A stretch of DNA of 64,000 bases from Streptomyces sp. JJ38 (GCF_019303475.1 NZ_JABLSI010000002.1:62001-126000); one strand, 5' to 3'; counted from the stretch's first letter, positions 33,664 through 42,356 are shown. Notes: generated by a model from the letters alone, not told the origin. Made by a program: numbers and translations.

Positions 33664-35508
33664 ATGTGCAGGATTCTCGGTCACTTCGACGCCCACTGCA
33701 CGCGGGACGACCTGCGCGCGGTGGCCGAGGCCCAGCGCCACGGCGGCCCGGACGGACAGGCCCTGCGGTCCGGGGCCGGCTGGGCGCTCGGCAGCAACCG
33801 CCTGGCCGTCATGGACCCGGACGGCGGCGCCCAGCCCTACACGCTGACGACGGCCCCGGGAGAGATCGTCGCCGTCTTCAACGGGGAGCTGTACAACCAC
33901 CGGGAGCTGCGGGAGAGGCTCGGCGCGCGGGGCCACGTCTTCACCGACGCCTGTGACGGCTCCGTCATCCCGGCCCTGTTCGCCGAGTTCGGACCGCGCT
34001 TCACCGAACTCCTCGACGGCATGTACGCGATCGCGCTGGTCGATCTGCGCGCCGAGCCCACGCTGTGGCTGTTCACCGACGAGGTCGGCATGAAACCGCT
34101 GTACCACCACTGGGACCCGGCGCGACGGCGGCTGCACTTCGCCTCCGAACTGCCCGCCCTGCTCACCTTCCCAGACGTGCCCGCAGCGCCGGTGCCCACC
34201 GGGCTCGACACCTACCTGGCCACCAAGACGCCCTTCGGCGAGCAGACCATGTTCGAGGGCGTCCGCGTCCTGCCCCCGGCCGCGACGGTCAGGGTCACCC
34301 GCTCGGGCGGGCTGACCCTCGTGCGGCGCCCGCCCGCCCCGGCCACCGAACCCCCGCACGGCACCGAACGGGAGGCCGCCGGCCGGGTGCGCGAGCTGCT
34401 GCGCACCCAGGTACACCGGCTCACCGAGGCGGACGTCCCCGTCGCCGCCATCACCAGCGGCGGGCTGGACTCCGGCCTGGTCACCGCGCTGGCGGCGGAG
34501 GCCGTGCCGGCGCTGCACACGTTCACCATCGCCTACACCGGCGACTGGCCCGCCGACGAACGGGCGTTCGCCCGCGCCGTCGCCGACCGGGCCGGGACCC
34601 GGCACCACCAGGTCGAGATCGACCCGGCGACGTTCCCCGCGCTGTCGGACACCGTCGTCCGCCACCTCGGCCAGCCCAACGCCGACCCCATCACCCTGAG
34701 CACGCACGCCCTGTTCGCCGCCGTGCGCCGCGCCGGGTTCCCCGTCGCGCTCACCGGCGACGCGGCCGACGAACTGTTCGGCGGCTACGACCGGCTCCAC
34801 CGCGCCGTCCACGCCCCCGCCGGAACGGACTGGGTGCCCGGCTACGTGGAGGCGCTGGCCGCCGTTCCCGCCCCCCTGCGCGGCCGCCTCTACAGCTCCG
34901 ACTACCGCGCCTTCATGGCCGACCACGGCTCGGTGAGCGAGGACATCACCGCCCGGCTGCGCCGGGACGGGAGCAGCCACCCCGACCGGCTGGCCGCACT
35001 CACCGCGTTCGAGGTCGGCGAGCGGCTGCCCGCCTACCACCTGCGCCGCGTCGACCATCTGAGCATGTCCTCCTCCGTGGAGGTCCGCCTGCCGTTCTGC
35101 CAGCCGGACGTCGTCCGCCACGCCCGCTCCCTGCCGTCCCGGCTCAAGCTCTCCGGCGGGCGGCGCAAGCGGGTGCTGTACGCGGCGGCCGGGGGCCTGC
35201 TGCCCGAGTCCGTCCTCACCCGGCCCAAGCAGCCGTTCACGCTGCCCGTGACGGCAATGCTCCGGCCGGGACAGCCGCTCATGGAGCACGCCCGCGAGCT
35301 GCTCGCCCCCGAACGGCTGCGCCGCCACGGGCTGCTCGACCCGCGGCAGGTCGAGGCGCTGTTCCGGGCGCAGTCCGCGGCACCGAGCGACCGGGCGGCC
35401 GCGGCGATCTGGGCGCTGACGGTGCACGAGCTGTGGCGGGAGCGGTTCTTCCCGGCCACGGCGCGGCGACGCGTGCTGGACCACAGAGTGCCGGAGGTGG
35501 CGGTGTGA
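33664..35508 (+). CDS. Glutamine-dependent asparagine synthetase-family amidotransferase
   Basis: 614 residues. The N-terminal class II glutaminase has the nucleophile C2 (MCRILGHF) and VFNGELYNHRELR. The C-terminal ATP-pyrophosphatase domain has the PP-loop SGGLDS (265-270), LTGDAADELFGGY and SSSVEVRLPF, so both half-reactions look intact. Family members make asparagine or, in secondary metabolism, amidate other carboxylates (OxyD in oxytetracycline; FdmV and XanA types). Its place in a tightly coupled operon points to a dedicated role, probably supplying a carboxamide. Start is ATG directly before the required Cys. Confidence 0.92.
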   Translation: MCRILGHFDAHCTRDDLRAVAEAQRHGGPDGQALRSGAGWALGSNRLAVMDPDGGAQPYTLTTAPGEIVAVFNGELYNHRELRERLGARGHVFTDACDGSVIPALFAEFGPRFTELLDGMYAIALVDLRAEPTLWLFTDEVGMKPLYHHWDPARRRLHFASELPALLTFPDVPAAPVPTGLDTYLATKTPFGEQTMFEGVRVLPPAATVRVTRSGGLTLVRRPPAPATEPPHGTEREAAGRVRELLRTQVHRLTEADVPVAAITSGGLDSGLVTALAAEAVPALHTFTIAYTGDWPADERAFARAVADRAGTRHHQVEIDPATFPALSDTVVRHLGQPNADPITLSTHALFAAVRRAGFPVALTGDAADELFGGYDRLHRAVHAPAGTDWVPGYVEALAAVPAPLRGRLYSSDYRAFMADHGSVSEDITARLRRDGSSHPDRLAALTAFEVGERLPAYHLRRVDHLSMSSSVEVRLPFCQPDVVRHARSLPSRLKLSGGRRKRVLYAAAGGLLPESVLTRPKQPFTLPVTAMLRPGQPLMEHARELLAPERLRRHGLLDPRQVEALFRAQSAAPSDRAAAAIWALTVHELWRERFFPATARRRVLDHRVPEVAV

Positions 35509-36554
35509 TCGGATACATCGCGCGGGCCATGGGGGCGCCGACCCCCACGCTCGTGCTGGACCAGCGGCAACTGCCCAAGGACGACGCACGGCTGCGCCCG
35601 GTCCTCAGCACGATCCGGGAGTGGCTGGAGGAGAACGGGCGCGGCGACATCCTCAAGTTCGCCCTCGTCGAACCCTCCGGACACCCCATGTTCGACCTGG
35701 ACTACCGGTTCGTGCAGGGCCTGCCCACCGGCGTCGACCGGTTCGACTTCCACGGCAACTGCGGGCACTCCATCCTCGCCGCCGTCGTCGCGGCAGACGG
35801 CCAGGCGTGGCTGCCCCGGCTCGCGCCCGGCGGCCGGGTGCGGGTGCGCGTCGTCAACACCGGTGACCAGGTGGTGTGCGAGGTGGACGAGGCGCGGCGG
35901 CGCAGCGGCAGCTTCACGGTGCACTTCCTCCAGGACGCCGCCGCCCGCCTGGACGACCTCCTGCTGACCGGCAGCCCGGTGGACCAACTGCTCACGTCCA
36001 CCGGTGTGCAGGCGGCCTCGCTGGTCTCCATCGGCAACCCGTACGTCTTCGTCGACGCCTCCGCCCTCGGCCTGCACAGCGCCCGGGAACTCTTCGAGGC
36101 GGGCGAGGAGACCTTCTCCCTGATGCTGGACATCCGCGCCGCCGCGGCCGAGCTGCTCCAGTGGCCCACCGACGGCATCTTCCCCAAGATCGCCGCCGTC
36201 GGCTGCTACGCCCCGGGACGGCTGGCCGTGCGGGCCATCTCCGTGCCCAAGTGGCACCCCAGCATCGCCCTTACCGGCACCACCTGCCTGGCCGGAGCCG
36301 CCAGCATCCCCGGCACCGTCCCCGAGCGGCTGGCCCGGCAGGCCGGGCTCCCCCGCGGCGTCATCGAGATCGACACACCGGGCGGCTCCACGGCCGCCAC
36401 CGCCTCCGTCGCCGGGCGCGGGGACGGCGTCGACCTGCTGCACTGGGTCAGCGTCAGCCGCAAGCTCGCCCAGCTCGACGAGCCCGCCTGCATCGCTTCC
36501 CTGAAGAACTACGACTACAAGGAGGAGCCGGCATGGCAGCCGCTGACGGTCTGA
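35505..36554 (+). CDS. PrpF-like isomerase/racemase (diaminopimelate-epimerase fold)
   Basis: A 349-residue protein. The GTG start overlaps the preceding stop (GTGA) after a GGAGG site. RAMGAPTPTLVLDQRQLPKD and DFHGNCGHSILAAV (Cys86) fit the PrpF group, which isomerises the double bond of aconitate-like acids through paired cysteines. A second cysteine (C261 in LTGTTCLAGAAS) may be the partner. PrpF enzymes act on 2-methylaconitate or 4-oxalomesaconate, so an unsaturated polycarboxylate is a reasonable guess at the substrate. No propionate-catabolism genes are near. Confidence 0.8.
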   Translation: MIGYIARAMGAPTPTLVLDQRQLPKDDARLRPVLSTIREWLEENGRGDILKFALVEPSGHPMFDLDYRFVQGLPTGVDRFDFHGNCGHSILAAVVAADGQAWLPRLAPGGRVRVRVVNTGDQVVCEVDEARRRSGSFTVHFLQDAAARLDDLLLTGSPVDQLLTSTGVQAASLVSIGNPYVFVDASALGLHSARELFEAGEETFSLMLDIRAAAAELLQWPTDGIFPKIAAVGCYAPGRLAVRAISVPKWHPSIALTGTTCLAGAASIPGTVPERLARQAGLPRGVIEIDTPGGSTAATASVAGRGDGVDLLHWVSVSRKLAQLDEPACIASLKNYDYKEEPAWQPLTV

Positions 36555-37738
36555 CCCGCCCGGGCGCCTCGGCCGCAGCGTCCGCCGTGGCGCCCGTCCG
36601 GGAGCAGCTGGCCGCCCGGTACGCGGAGTTCCTGGCCACCCTGCGGCACCTCGCGCCCGCGGCCGACGCGGCGGGCGCGCCGCCCGAGGGCACCCTCACC
36701 GCCCTGCGTGGCTCCGGCCTGCTCGGAGCCGCCGTTCCCGCCGCCCACGGCGGCGCGGGCGGGGACGCCGTGCTGACCAACCGGCTCGTCGAACTCGTGG
36801 CCACCGCCGACCCCTCGGTGGCCATCATCCTGTTCCAGCACTACGCCGTCAGCGCCCGCATCGCCGAGTGGGGCACCCCCGAGCAGCGGGCCCGCTGGCT
36901 GCCCCGGCTGGCCGACGGCTCCTGGCTCGCCGCCTCCGCCTGGAGCGAGTCCGGGGCTGGCGCGGACAAGCGGCACCTGGCCACCCGGGCCGTCCGCGCC
37001 GACGGCGGCTGGGTCCTGGACGGGGCCAAGACCTTCACCACCGGCGCCGGGATCGCCCAGCTCTACCTGGTGCTGGCCCAGTCCGCGCCGTCCGCCGAAG
37101 CCGCCCCGTCCGCCGAGCCCGCCGGGTCCGAGCGCGACGGATCCGGCTACGGCGGCGACGGGCAGACGTTCTACCTCGTCGAGGCGGACAACCCCGGACT
37201 CACCGCCGACACCGGCATGGACCTCGTCGGCATGCGCGCCTCGGCCACGGGCTTCGTCGAGCTGACGTCCTGCCGCGTCCCCGACTCGGCGGTGCTCGGC
37301 CCCGCCGGAGACGCGGTACGCGTCATCGCCGGGGTCCGGGAGTCCGGCGCCACCCTCGGGGCCGTCGCCGTCGGCATCGCCGAGGCGGCCTACCGGCTCG
37401 CCCTCGCGCACGCCGTACGGCGCGGACTCAAGGGCCAACAGGCCCTCCGTCACCGGCTGGTGGACCTGTCGGCCAAGGTGGCCGCCGCCCGCGCCCTGGT
37501 GGACAGCTCCGGCCGCCGCGACACGGCCGACCCGGGGGTCACCACGCTGCACAGCAAGCTCCTCGCCTCGCAGTGCTGCGAGGAGGTCACCGCGGAGGCG
37601 CAGCGCCTGCTGGGCGGCGCCGGCTACCTCCGCGAGCACCCGCTGAACCAACTGGCCCGGGACGCCCGCGCGGTGGGCCTCATGGGCCCGACCAACGACC
37701 TGTGCCGGGAGCTGGTGAGCACACCGTGGACCCACTGA
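36533..37738 (+). CDS. Acyl-CoA dehydrogenase-fold flavoprotein lacking the catalytic Glu
   Basis: A 401-residue protein with clear family blocks: AVPAAHGGAGGDAVL, ASAWSESGAGADKRHLATRA, LDGAKTFTTGAG and AQRLLGGAGYLREHPL. At the C-terminus, where dehydrogenases read YEGTNE (Glu is the base), it reads MGPTND, placing Gly at residue 385. It overlaps the PrpF-like gene by 22 bases, with GGAGGA 6 bases before the ATG. Homologues without the Glu are often N- or C-hydroxylases or other flavin oxygenases, so a redox step other than alpha-beta dehydrogenation is likely. An Ala/Glu/Ser-rich insert (about 183-205) is unusual. Confidence 0.85.
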   Translation: MAAADGLTRPGASAAASAVAPVREQLAARYAEFLATLRHLAPAADAAGAPPEGTLTALRGSGLLGAAVPAAHGGAGGDAVLTNRLVELVATADPSVAIILFQHYAVSARIAEWGTPEQRARWLPRLADGSWLAASAWSESGAGADKRHLATRAVRADGGWVLDGAKTFTTGAGIAQLYLVLAQSAPSAEAAPSAEPAGSERDGSGYGGDGQTFYLVEADNPGLTADTGMDLVGMRASATGFVELTSCRVPDSAVLGPAGDAVRVIAGVRESGATLGAVAVGIAEAAYRLALAHAVRRGLKGQQALRHRLVDLSAKVAAARALVDSSGRRDTADPGVTTLHSKLLASQCCEEVTAEAQRLLGGAGYLREHPLNQLARDARAVGLMGPTNDLCRELVSTPWTH

Positions 37739-37791
37739 ACGGCAGGACCCTCCCGGCTCCCTCCCGGGGAGCGCCCCCGACCCGGCCGACC

Positions 37792-37827
37792 CGACCGGCC
37801 CGACCGGCCCGACCGGACCGACCGGCC
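37792..37827. repeat. Four 9-bp tandem repeats
   Basis: Units CGACCGGCC, CGACCGGCC, CGACCGGAC, CGACCGGCC in the 241-bp gap between the flavoprotein and amidohydrolase genes. The wider gap is low-complexity CCGAC/CCGGC sequence with no gene. Confidence 0.8.
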
Positions 37828-37979
37828 CCGGCCACCCGACCCACCGACAGGACTCGCCCGAACCGCAGGACTCGACCGAGCCGCCCGTCCGGCCCGACCC
37901 GCCGGAGGGACGGCGCACGGCACACACCCAGTCAGCACGCGGCGCCCGCCCGGGGCGCCGTCCACGACAGGAGTCTCAG

Positions 37980-39449
37980 GTGAGCACCAACCACGATCTC
38001 GTCATCACCGGCGCGCGGGTGGTCACGCCCGACGGGGTGCACGACGGCGGCGTGGCGGTATCCGGAGAGCGGGTCGCCGCCATCTTCGCCGACGGCGCCG
38101 CCCCGCCCGCGGACCGCGTCATCGACGCCGCCGGACGCTACCTCCTGCCCGGACTCATCGACTCGCACGTCCACTTCCGCACCCCGGGCCTCACCCACAA
38201 GGAGGACTGGCCACACGGCAGCCGGGCGGCGGCCGCCGGCGGGGTGACCACCGTCATCGACATGCCCAACACCGAGCCCCCGCTCGTCGAACCCGAGCTG
38301 GCGGCGGAGAAGGCGGCGCTCGTCGCGGGGAACTCGCTGGTCGACTACCGCTTCCACATGGGCGTCACCGCGGACAGCGTCGAGAGCCTGCACCGGCTCC
38401 GGCCCCGGCAGGCCACGACGGTGAAGGTCTTCATGACCGGCCACCACACCGCCCCCCACATCATCCGCGACCCGGTCGTCCTCGACCGCATCTTCGCCGT
38501 CGCCGCCGAACGCGGCATCCGGCTCGTGCTGCACGCCGAGGACGACAGCGTCTTCGCCCTGCTGGACGAGTACCAGGACCCGCCGGCCGGGTACGACGCC
38601 TACGAGTCGGCGCACCCGCGCAGCGGCGGTATCGTCGCGGTCTCCCGGGTCATCGAGCTCGTCCGCAAGTACGGCACGGCGACGCACATCCTGCACGTCT
38701 CGTCCTCCGAAGAGTCGGACCTGCTCAAGGCGGCGGGCCGGGTCGGCCTGCCGATCACCTACGAGGTCACCCCGCACCACCTGTCCTTCTCCGCGCCCGA
38801 CACCCAGCGGCTCGGCGCCCGTATCCGGCTGCGCCCGGCCATCCGCTGCCTCAAGGACCAGGGGCGCCTGTGGGAGGCCGTGATGGACGGCGGCGTGGCC
38901 ACCATCGGCAGCGACCACGCGCCGCACACCAAGGAGGAGAAGGTCCTGGCCGTGGCCGACGCCCCGCCCGGACTGCCCGGCACCCAGGAGATGCTGATCG
39001 CCGTCCACACCGGCATGCGCCGCCGCTACCCGGACCTGGAGCAGGACGAGGTCATGACGCGCATCGCCCGGCTGTGCGCCGAGCGGCCCGCCGAGCTGTT
39101 CGGCCTCACCGCCCGCAAGGGCCGCATCGCCATCGGCCTCGACGCGGACCTCACCCTCTTCGACCCGGACGCGACGTGGATCATGTCCGCCGAGCACGCG
39201 GAGGCGAAGGTGGGCTGGTCCGCGTACGAGGGCTGGACGTTCACCGGGCGCACCGAACTGACCGTGCGGCGCGGTGAGGTCATCTTCGACGGCCGGCAGG
39301 AGAAGCCGCGTTTCGGCACTCCGACGGGCGTCTGGCTCGACGCGGAACCCTCCGTGCTCTCGGACTCCGCCCCCGCCCCCTCCCCCGACACCCCCCTCTC
39401 GCCCCTCCCGGCGGAGCCCCACCCGGCGCGCTTGGGAGGTCTGCGCTGA
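37980..39449 (+). CDS. Dihydroorotase/allantoinase-type cyclic amidohydrolase
   Basis: A 489-residue amidohydrolase with the full metal set: HVHF (DSHVHFRTPG), the carbamylated Lys in ATTVKVFMTGHH, LVLHAED, ILHVSS and GSDHAPHTKEEK. The family opens or closes cyclic amides (dihydroorotate, hydantoins, allantoin, dihydropyrimidines). GGAG precedes the GTG start. The last 45 residues are a Pro/Ser tail with no counterpart in the family. In this setting it might close a ring between an amide (from the asparagine synthetase) and a carboxylate; simple allantoinase or hydantoinase function is the alternative. Confidence 0.87.
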   Translation: MSTNHDLVITGARVVTPDGVHDGGVAVSGERVAAIFADGAAPPADRVIDAAGRYLLPGLIDSHVHFRTPGLTHKEDWPHGSRAAAAGGVTTVIDMPNTEPPLVEPELAAEKAALVAGNSLVDYRFHMGVTADSVESLHRLRPRQATTVKVFMTGHHTAPHIIRDPVVLDRIFAVAAERGIRLVLHAEDDSVFALLDEYQDPPAGYDAYESAHPRSGGIVAVSRVIELVRKYGTATHILHVSSSEESDLLKAAGRVGLPITYEVTPHHLSFSAPDTQRLGARIRLRPAIRCLKDQGRLWEAVMDGGVATIGSDHAPHTKEEKVLAVADAPPGLPGTQEMLIAVHTGMRRRYPDLEQDEVMTRIARLCAERPAELFGLTARKGRIAIGLDADLTLFDPDATWIMSAEHAEAKVGWSAYEGWTFTGRTELTVRRGEVIFDGRQEKPRFGTPTGVWLDAEPSVLSDSAPAPSPDTPLSPLPAEPHPARLGGLR

Positions 39450-39585
39450 GTGCGGGGCTGGCCAGCGCAGCGCCGCACCCCGGCCCCGGGCGCCGACGCG
39501 CCCGGGGCCCCGCGGGCCCACGGCGTACCCGGGAAGCCCCGAAGCCGTGCGGCGTGACGACCGCAACCGAACCCCTGGAGCACCC

Positions 39586-40245
39586 ATGCCCGCCGACACC
39601 GCACGCCGCGTCGTCGTCTACTCCGACATCGGCTGCCCCTGGGCCTCGCTCGCCCTGCACAACCTCCGCCGGGCCGCCCGCGCCCAGAACGTCGAACTCG
39701 CCGTCGAGCACCGGGCGTTCCCCCTGGAGCTGTTCAACTCCCGGCCCACACCCAAGCGCATCCTCGACCCCGAGATCGCCGTCGTCGCCGAGGTGGAGCC
39801 GGAGCTCGGCTGGCGGCCCTGGCAGCGGCCCGAGTCCGAGTACGCCGTGACCACGCTGCTGGCCATGGAAGCCGTCCAGGCGGCCCAGCACCTCGACGGC
39901 CTCGCCGCCGGCGACCAGCTCGACGCGGCGCTGCGGCACGCCTTCTACGCCGAGTCCCGCTGCGTCAGCGTGCACCCGGAGGTGATCGACGTCGCGACGG
40001 CCTGCCCGCTCGTCGACGCCGAGCGCCTCGACCACGCGCTGCGGCGCGGCACGCACCGGGCCGAGCTGTTCGGCCAGTGGGAGGAGGCCAAGGGCCCCTC
40101 GGTGCAGGGCAGCCCGCACTTCTTCCTCCCCGACGGCTCGGACGTCCACAACCCCGGCATCACCTTCACCTGGGCGAAGGGCACCCCCGCCCCCGTCGTC
40201 ACCGACTACGACCCCACCGTGTTCGAGCGCATCACGAAGCGGTGA
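39586..40245 (+). CDS. FrnE-like DsbA-family oxidoreductase
   Basis: A 219-residue thioredoxin-fold protein of the FrnE/2-hydroxychromene-2-carboxylate isomerase group. The active site is SDIGCPWASLALHNL with a single Cys (C17-P-W-A). The cis-Pro loop is QGSPHFFLPDG. The group takes its name from the frenolicin polyketide cluster, and members act in redox or isomerisation steps. TGGAG precedes the ATG. It is the last plus-strand gene of the island, followed by a strong terminator facing ndh. Confidence 0.87.
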   Translation: MPADTARRVVVYSDIGCPWASLALHNLRRAARAQNVELAVEHRAFPLELFNSRPTPKRILDPEIAVVAEVEPELGWRPWQRPESEYAVTTLLAMEAVQAAQHLDGLAAGDQLDAALRHAFYAESRCVSVHPEVIDVATACPLVDAERLDHALRRGTHRAELFGQWEEAKGPSVQGSPHFFLPDGSDVHNPGITFTWAKGTPAPVVTDYDPTVFERITKR

Positions 40246-40265
40246 GCCGTCCGCGCGGGCACGCG

Positions 40266-40304
40266 AAGGGGCCGCCCTCCCCACGGATGGAGGGCGGCCC
40301 CTTT
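40266..40304. terminator. 15-bp hairpin with short T tail, right end of the island
   Basis: AAGGGGCCGCCCTCC and exact complement around an 8-base loop, ending in TTT. Lies between the convergent FrnE-like and ndh genes. Confidence 0.88.
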
Positions 40305-40329
40305 CGGCGTACCGGCTTCGGCGTACCGG

Positions 40330-41712
40330 CTACTTGGCGCCGGCCTTGGAGCGCTTCTCGGCCGAGGTCTCGGTCGGCACCGGGCGCGCGGCCTCGTAGA
40401 ACTCCTCGCGCGGGTTCTCCATCGCCCCGAGGGAGACGACCTCGCGCTTGAGGAACATGCCGAGCGTCCAGTCGGCGAAGACGCGGATCTTGCGGTTCCA
40501 GGTCGGAACGGCCAGACCGTGGTACGTGCGGTGCATGTACCAGGCCAGGCGGCCGCGCAGCTTGATCTTGGCCTTGCCCATGACGATCATCGCGACGCCC
40601 TTGTGCAGGCCGAGGCCGGCCACCGCACCCTTGTTGGCGTGCTTGTAGTCGGCCTGCGGGAAGCCGCGCATGCCCGAGATGACGTTGTCACCGAGCACCT
40701 TGGCCTGGCGCAGCGCGTGCTGGGCGTTCGGCGGGCACCAGGCGTTCTCGTTGCCCGCCTCGCGCGCGGCGAGGTCGGGGATCTGCGCGTTGTCGCCCGC
40801 GGCCCAGATGTAGTCGCTCCCGGCCACCTGGAGCGTCGGCTGCGTGTCCACGTGACCGCGCGGGCCGAGCGGCAGGCCGTAGCGGGACAGCACCGGGTTC
40901 GGCTTGACGCCCGCGGTCCACACGATCGTGTTGGACTCGGCCTCCAGACCGTTGCTGAGCTTGACCAGGCCGTCCACGCAGGACTCCATGGACGTCTTCA
41001 GGTACACCTCGACGCCGCGCTTCTGGAGGTGCTCCTGGCCCCACTTGCCCAGCTCCGGGCCGACCTCGGGGAGGATCTTGTCGGCCACGTCGACGAGGAC
41101 GAACCGCATGTCCTCGCGCTTGATGCTGGGGTAGTACTTGGCGGCGTCCCGCGCCAGGTCCTCGACCTCGCCGACCGTCTCGGCACCGGCGAAGCCACCA
41201 CCGACGAAGACGAAGGTCAGCGCCTTGCGGCGGACGTCCTCGTCCGTCGTGGAGTCGGCCTTGTCGAGCTGCTCCAGAACGTGGTTGCGCAGGCCGATGG
41301 CCTCCTCGACACCCTTCATGCCGATGCCCTGCTCGGCCAGGCCGGGGATCGGGAAGGTGCGGGAGACGGCGCCGAGCGCGACGACGAGGTAGTCGAAGGG
41401 AAGCTCGTACGCCTCGCCGACCAGCGGGGTCACGGTGGCGACCTTGCGGTCCTGGTCGATGCTGCTCACGCGGCCGGTGAGGACCTCGGCCTTGGGCAGG
41501 ACACGACGCAGCGGGACGACGACGTGACGAGGGGAGATGGAGCCGGCGGCGGCTTCGGGGAGGAAGGGCTGGTACGTCATGTAGGAGCGCGGGTCGACGA
41601 CGGTGACCGTCGCCTCGCCGTACCGCATCTTCTTCAGTATGCGGCGCGCTGCGTACAGACCGACGTACCCACCACCTACGACGAGGATTCGAGGACGCTC
41701 CGTGGTGCTCAT
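40330..41712 (-). CDS. ndh: Type II NADH dehydrogenase (NDH-2)
   Basis: A 460-residue, single-subunit, non-proton-pumping NADH:menaquinone reductase bound to the inner face of the membrane. The FAD motif VVGGGYVGLYAARR is at residues 11-24, YMTYQPFLPEAAAGSI follows, and the NADH motif is FVFVGGGFAGAETVGEV. The C-terminal part (HRTYHGLAVPTWNRKIRVFADW) is the membrane-binding end. The ATG giving MSTTERPRILVVGGG was chosen over an upstream in-frame ATG because FAD-binding proteins begin close to the glycine motif. A Rex operator lies about 320 bp upstream. Confidence 0.94.
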   Translation of the reverse strand: MSTTERPRILVVGGGYVGLYAARRILKKMRYGEATVTVVDPRSYMTYQPFLPEAAAGSISPRHVVVPLRRVLPKAEVLTGRVSSIDQDRKVATVTPLVGEAYELPFDYLVVALGAVSRTFPIPGLAEQGIGMKGVEEAIGLRNHVLEQLDKADSTTDEDVRRKALTFVFVGGGFAGAETVGEVEDLARDAAKYYPSIKREDMRFVLVDVADKILPEVGPELGKWGQEHLQKRGVEVYLKTSMESCVDGLVKLSNGLEAESNTIVWTAGVKPNPVLSRYGLPLGPRGHVDTQPTLQVAGSDYIWAAGDNAQIPDLAAREAGNENAWCPPNAQHALRQAKVLGDNVISGMRGFPQADYKHANKGAVAGLGLHKGVAMIVMGKAKIKLRGRLAWYMHRTYHGLAVPTWNRKIRVFADWTLGMFLKREVVSLGAMENPREEFYEAARPVPTETSAEKRSKAGAK

Positions 41713-42028
41713 GCCATCGAGTATCCAGCACCCGATGGGACGGCGCTCGTGAGCCCCTTCACAAGGTTTCCCCACTCCTCTGCTACACTCCGCCGCCCCG
41801 TGATGGGAACCACATCCAGCACGGGAACTCGCCCCAGCTCACCGGGCCCTCCCACAAGGCTGTGAGCTGCGAGGTTTCGGCCGCACTCGGTGAACCCGAC
41901 AGGAGCCGCAGGTTCCGCGCCCGCCTCGACGTCACCTCTGAAACGCAACCGAAACCCACCTCTCACCTCCGGAACGGATCTTCAGACCACCCAGAAGCAA
42001 CGAATCGAGCCCCCCAGGGCACTTTTCC

Positions 42029-42046
42029 TTGTGAAGAACTTCACGA
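42029..42046. promoter_or_regulatory. Rex operator (redox-sensing NADH/NAD repressor site) for ndh
   Basis: TTGTGAAGAACTTCACGA matches the Rex consensus TTGTGAA-N4-TTCACAA at 13 of 14 defined bases. Rex of S. coelicolor controls respiratory genes, and my recollection is that these include ndh. When NADH is low Rex binds and represses. The distance to the ndh start implies a long leader. Confidence 0.82.
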
Positions 42047-42110
42047 ACTTTCTTGCCGAAGCCCGGGCCGGCCCCCTCGCCCCGGCGCTCAGGGGCCAGC
42101 CGCCAGCGCA

Positions 42111-42168
42111 CGTCACGCTCCACGCTGAGCGTGACGGAGCCACCGCCGTCGAAGGCGGCGGTGGCTCC
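42111..42168. terminator. Two adjacent hairpins in the ppx-ndh gap
   Basis: CGTCACGCTC/GAGCGTGACG (42111-42136, 10 bp, loop 6) is followed immediately by a 13-bp stem GGAGCCACCGCCG/complement (42136-42168, loop 7). They are probably backup terminators upstream of the ndh promoter. Confidence 0.6.
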
Positions 42169-42318
42169 CACTCGTTGCAGGCGCCGCTGGTGTACCCCCG
42201 CGACGCCGGAGTGCCGTCGCGCATAACGGCACGGTACGGCCCGCCGCCATGCCTTCCGGATCGCCACGAGGGGCGGCGTCATGGCAGGTACCGGCGGCGC
42301 CCTGTTCCGGAACCTCTA

Positions 42319-42356
42319 GCGCCCCCGGCGCGGAACTGGTCCCGCGCCGGGGGCGC
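42319..42356. terminator. 15-bp hairpin terminating the ppx transcript
   Basis: GCGCCCCCGGCGCGG and exact complement around an 8-base loop, 18 bases beyond the ppx stop. Confidence 0.87.

Noticed and set aside
37786-37830. CRISPR-like repeats
   Set aside because: The units are 9 bp with no spacers, so this is simple low-complexity tandem sequence. No cas genes are present.
19100-40304. A complete type II polyketide cluster
   Set aside because: I looked for ketosynthase (DTACSS-type), chain-length factor and acyl carrier protein (LGxDSL) motifs in the translations of the island and saw none.
41709-41966. 85-codon minus-strand frame upstream of ndh
   Set aside because: It overlaps the ndh start, lacks a ribosome site and falls in the expected ndh leader; no domain is visible.
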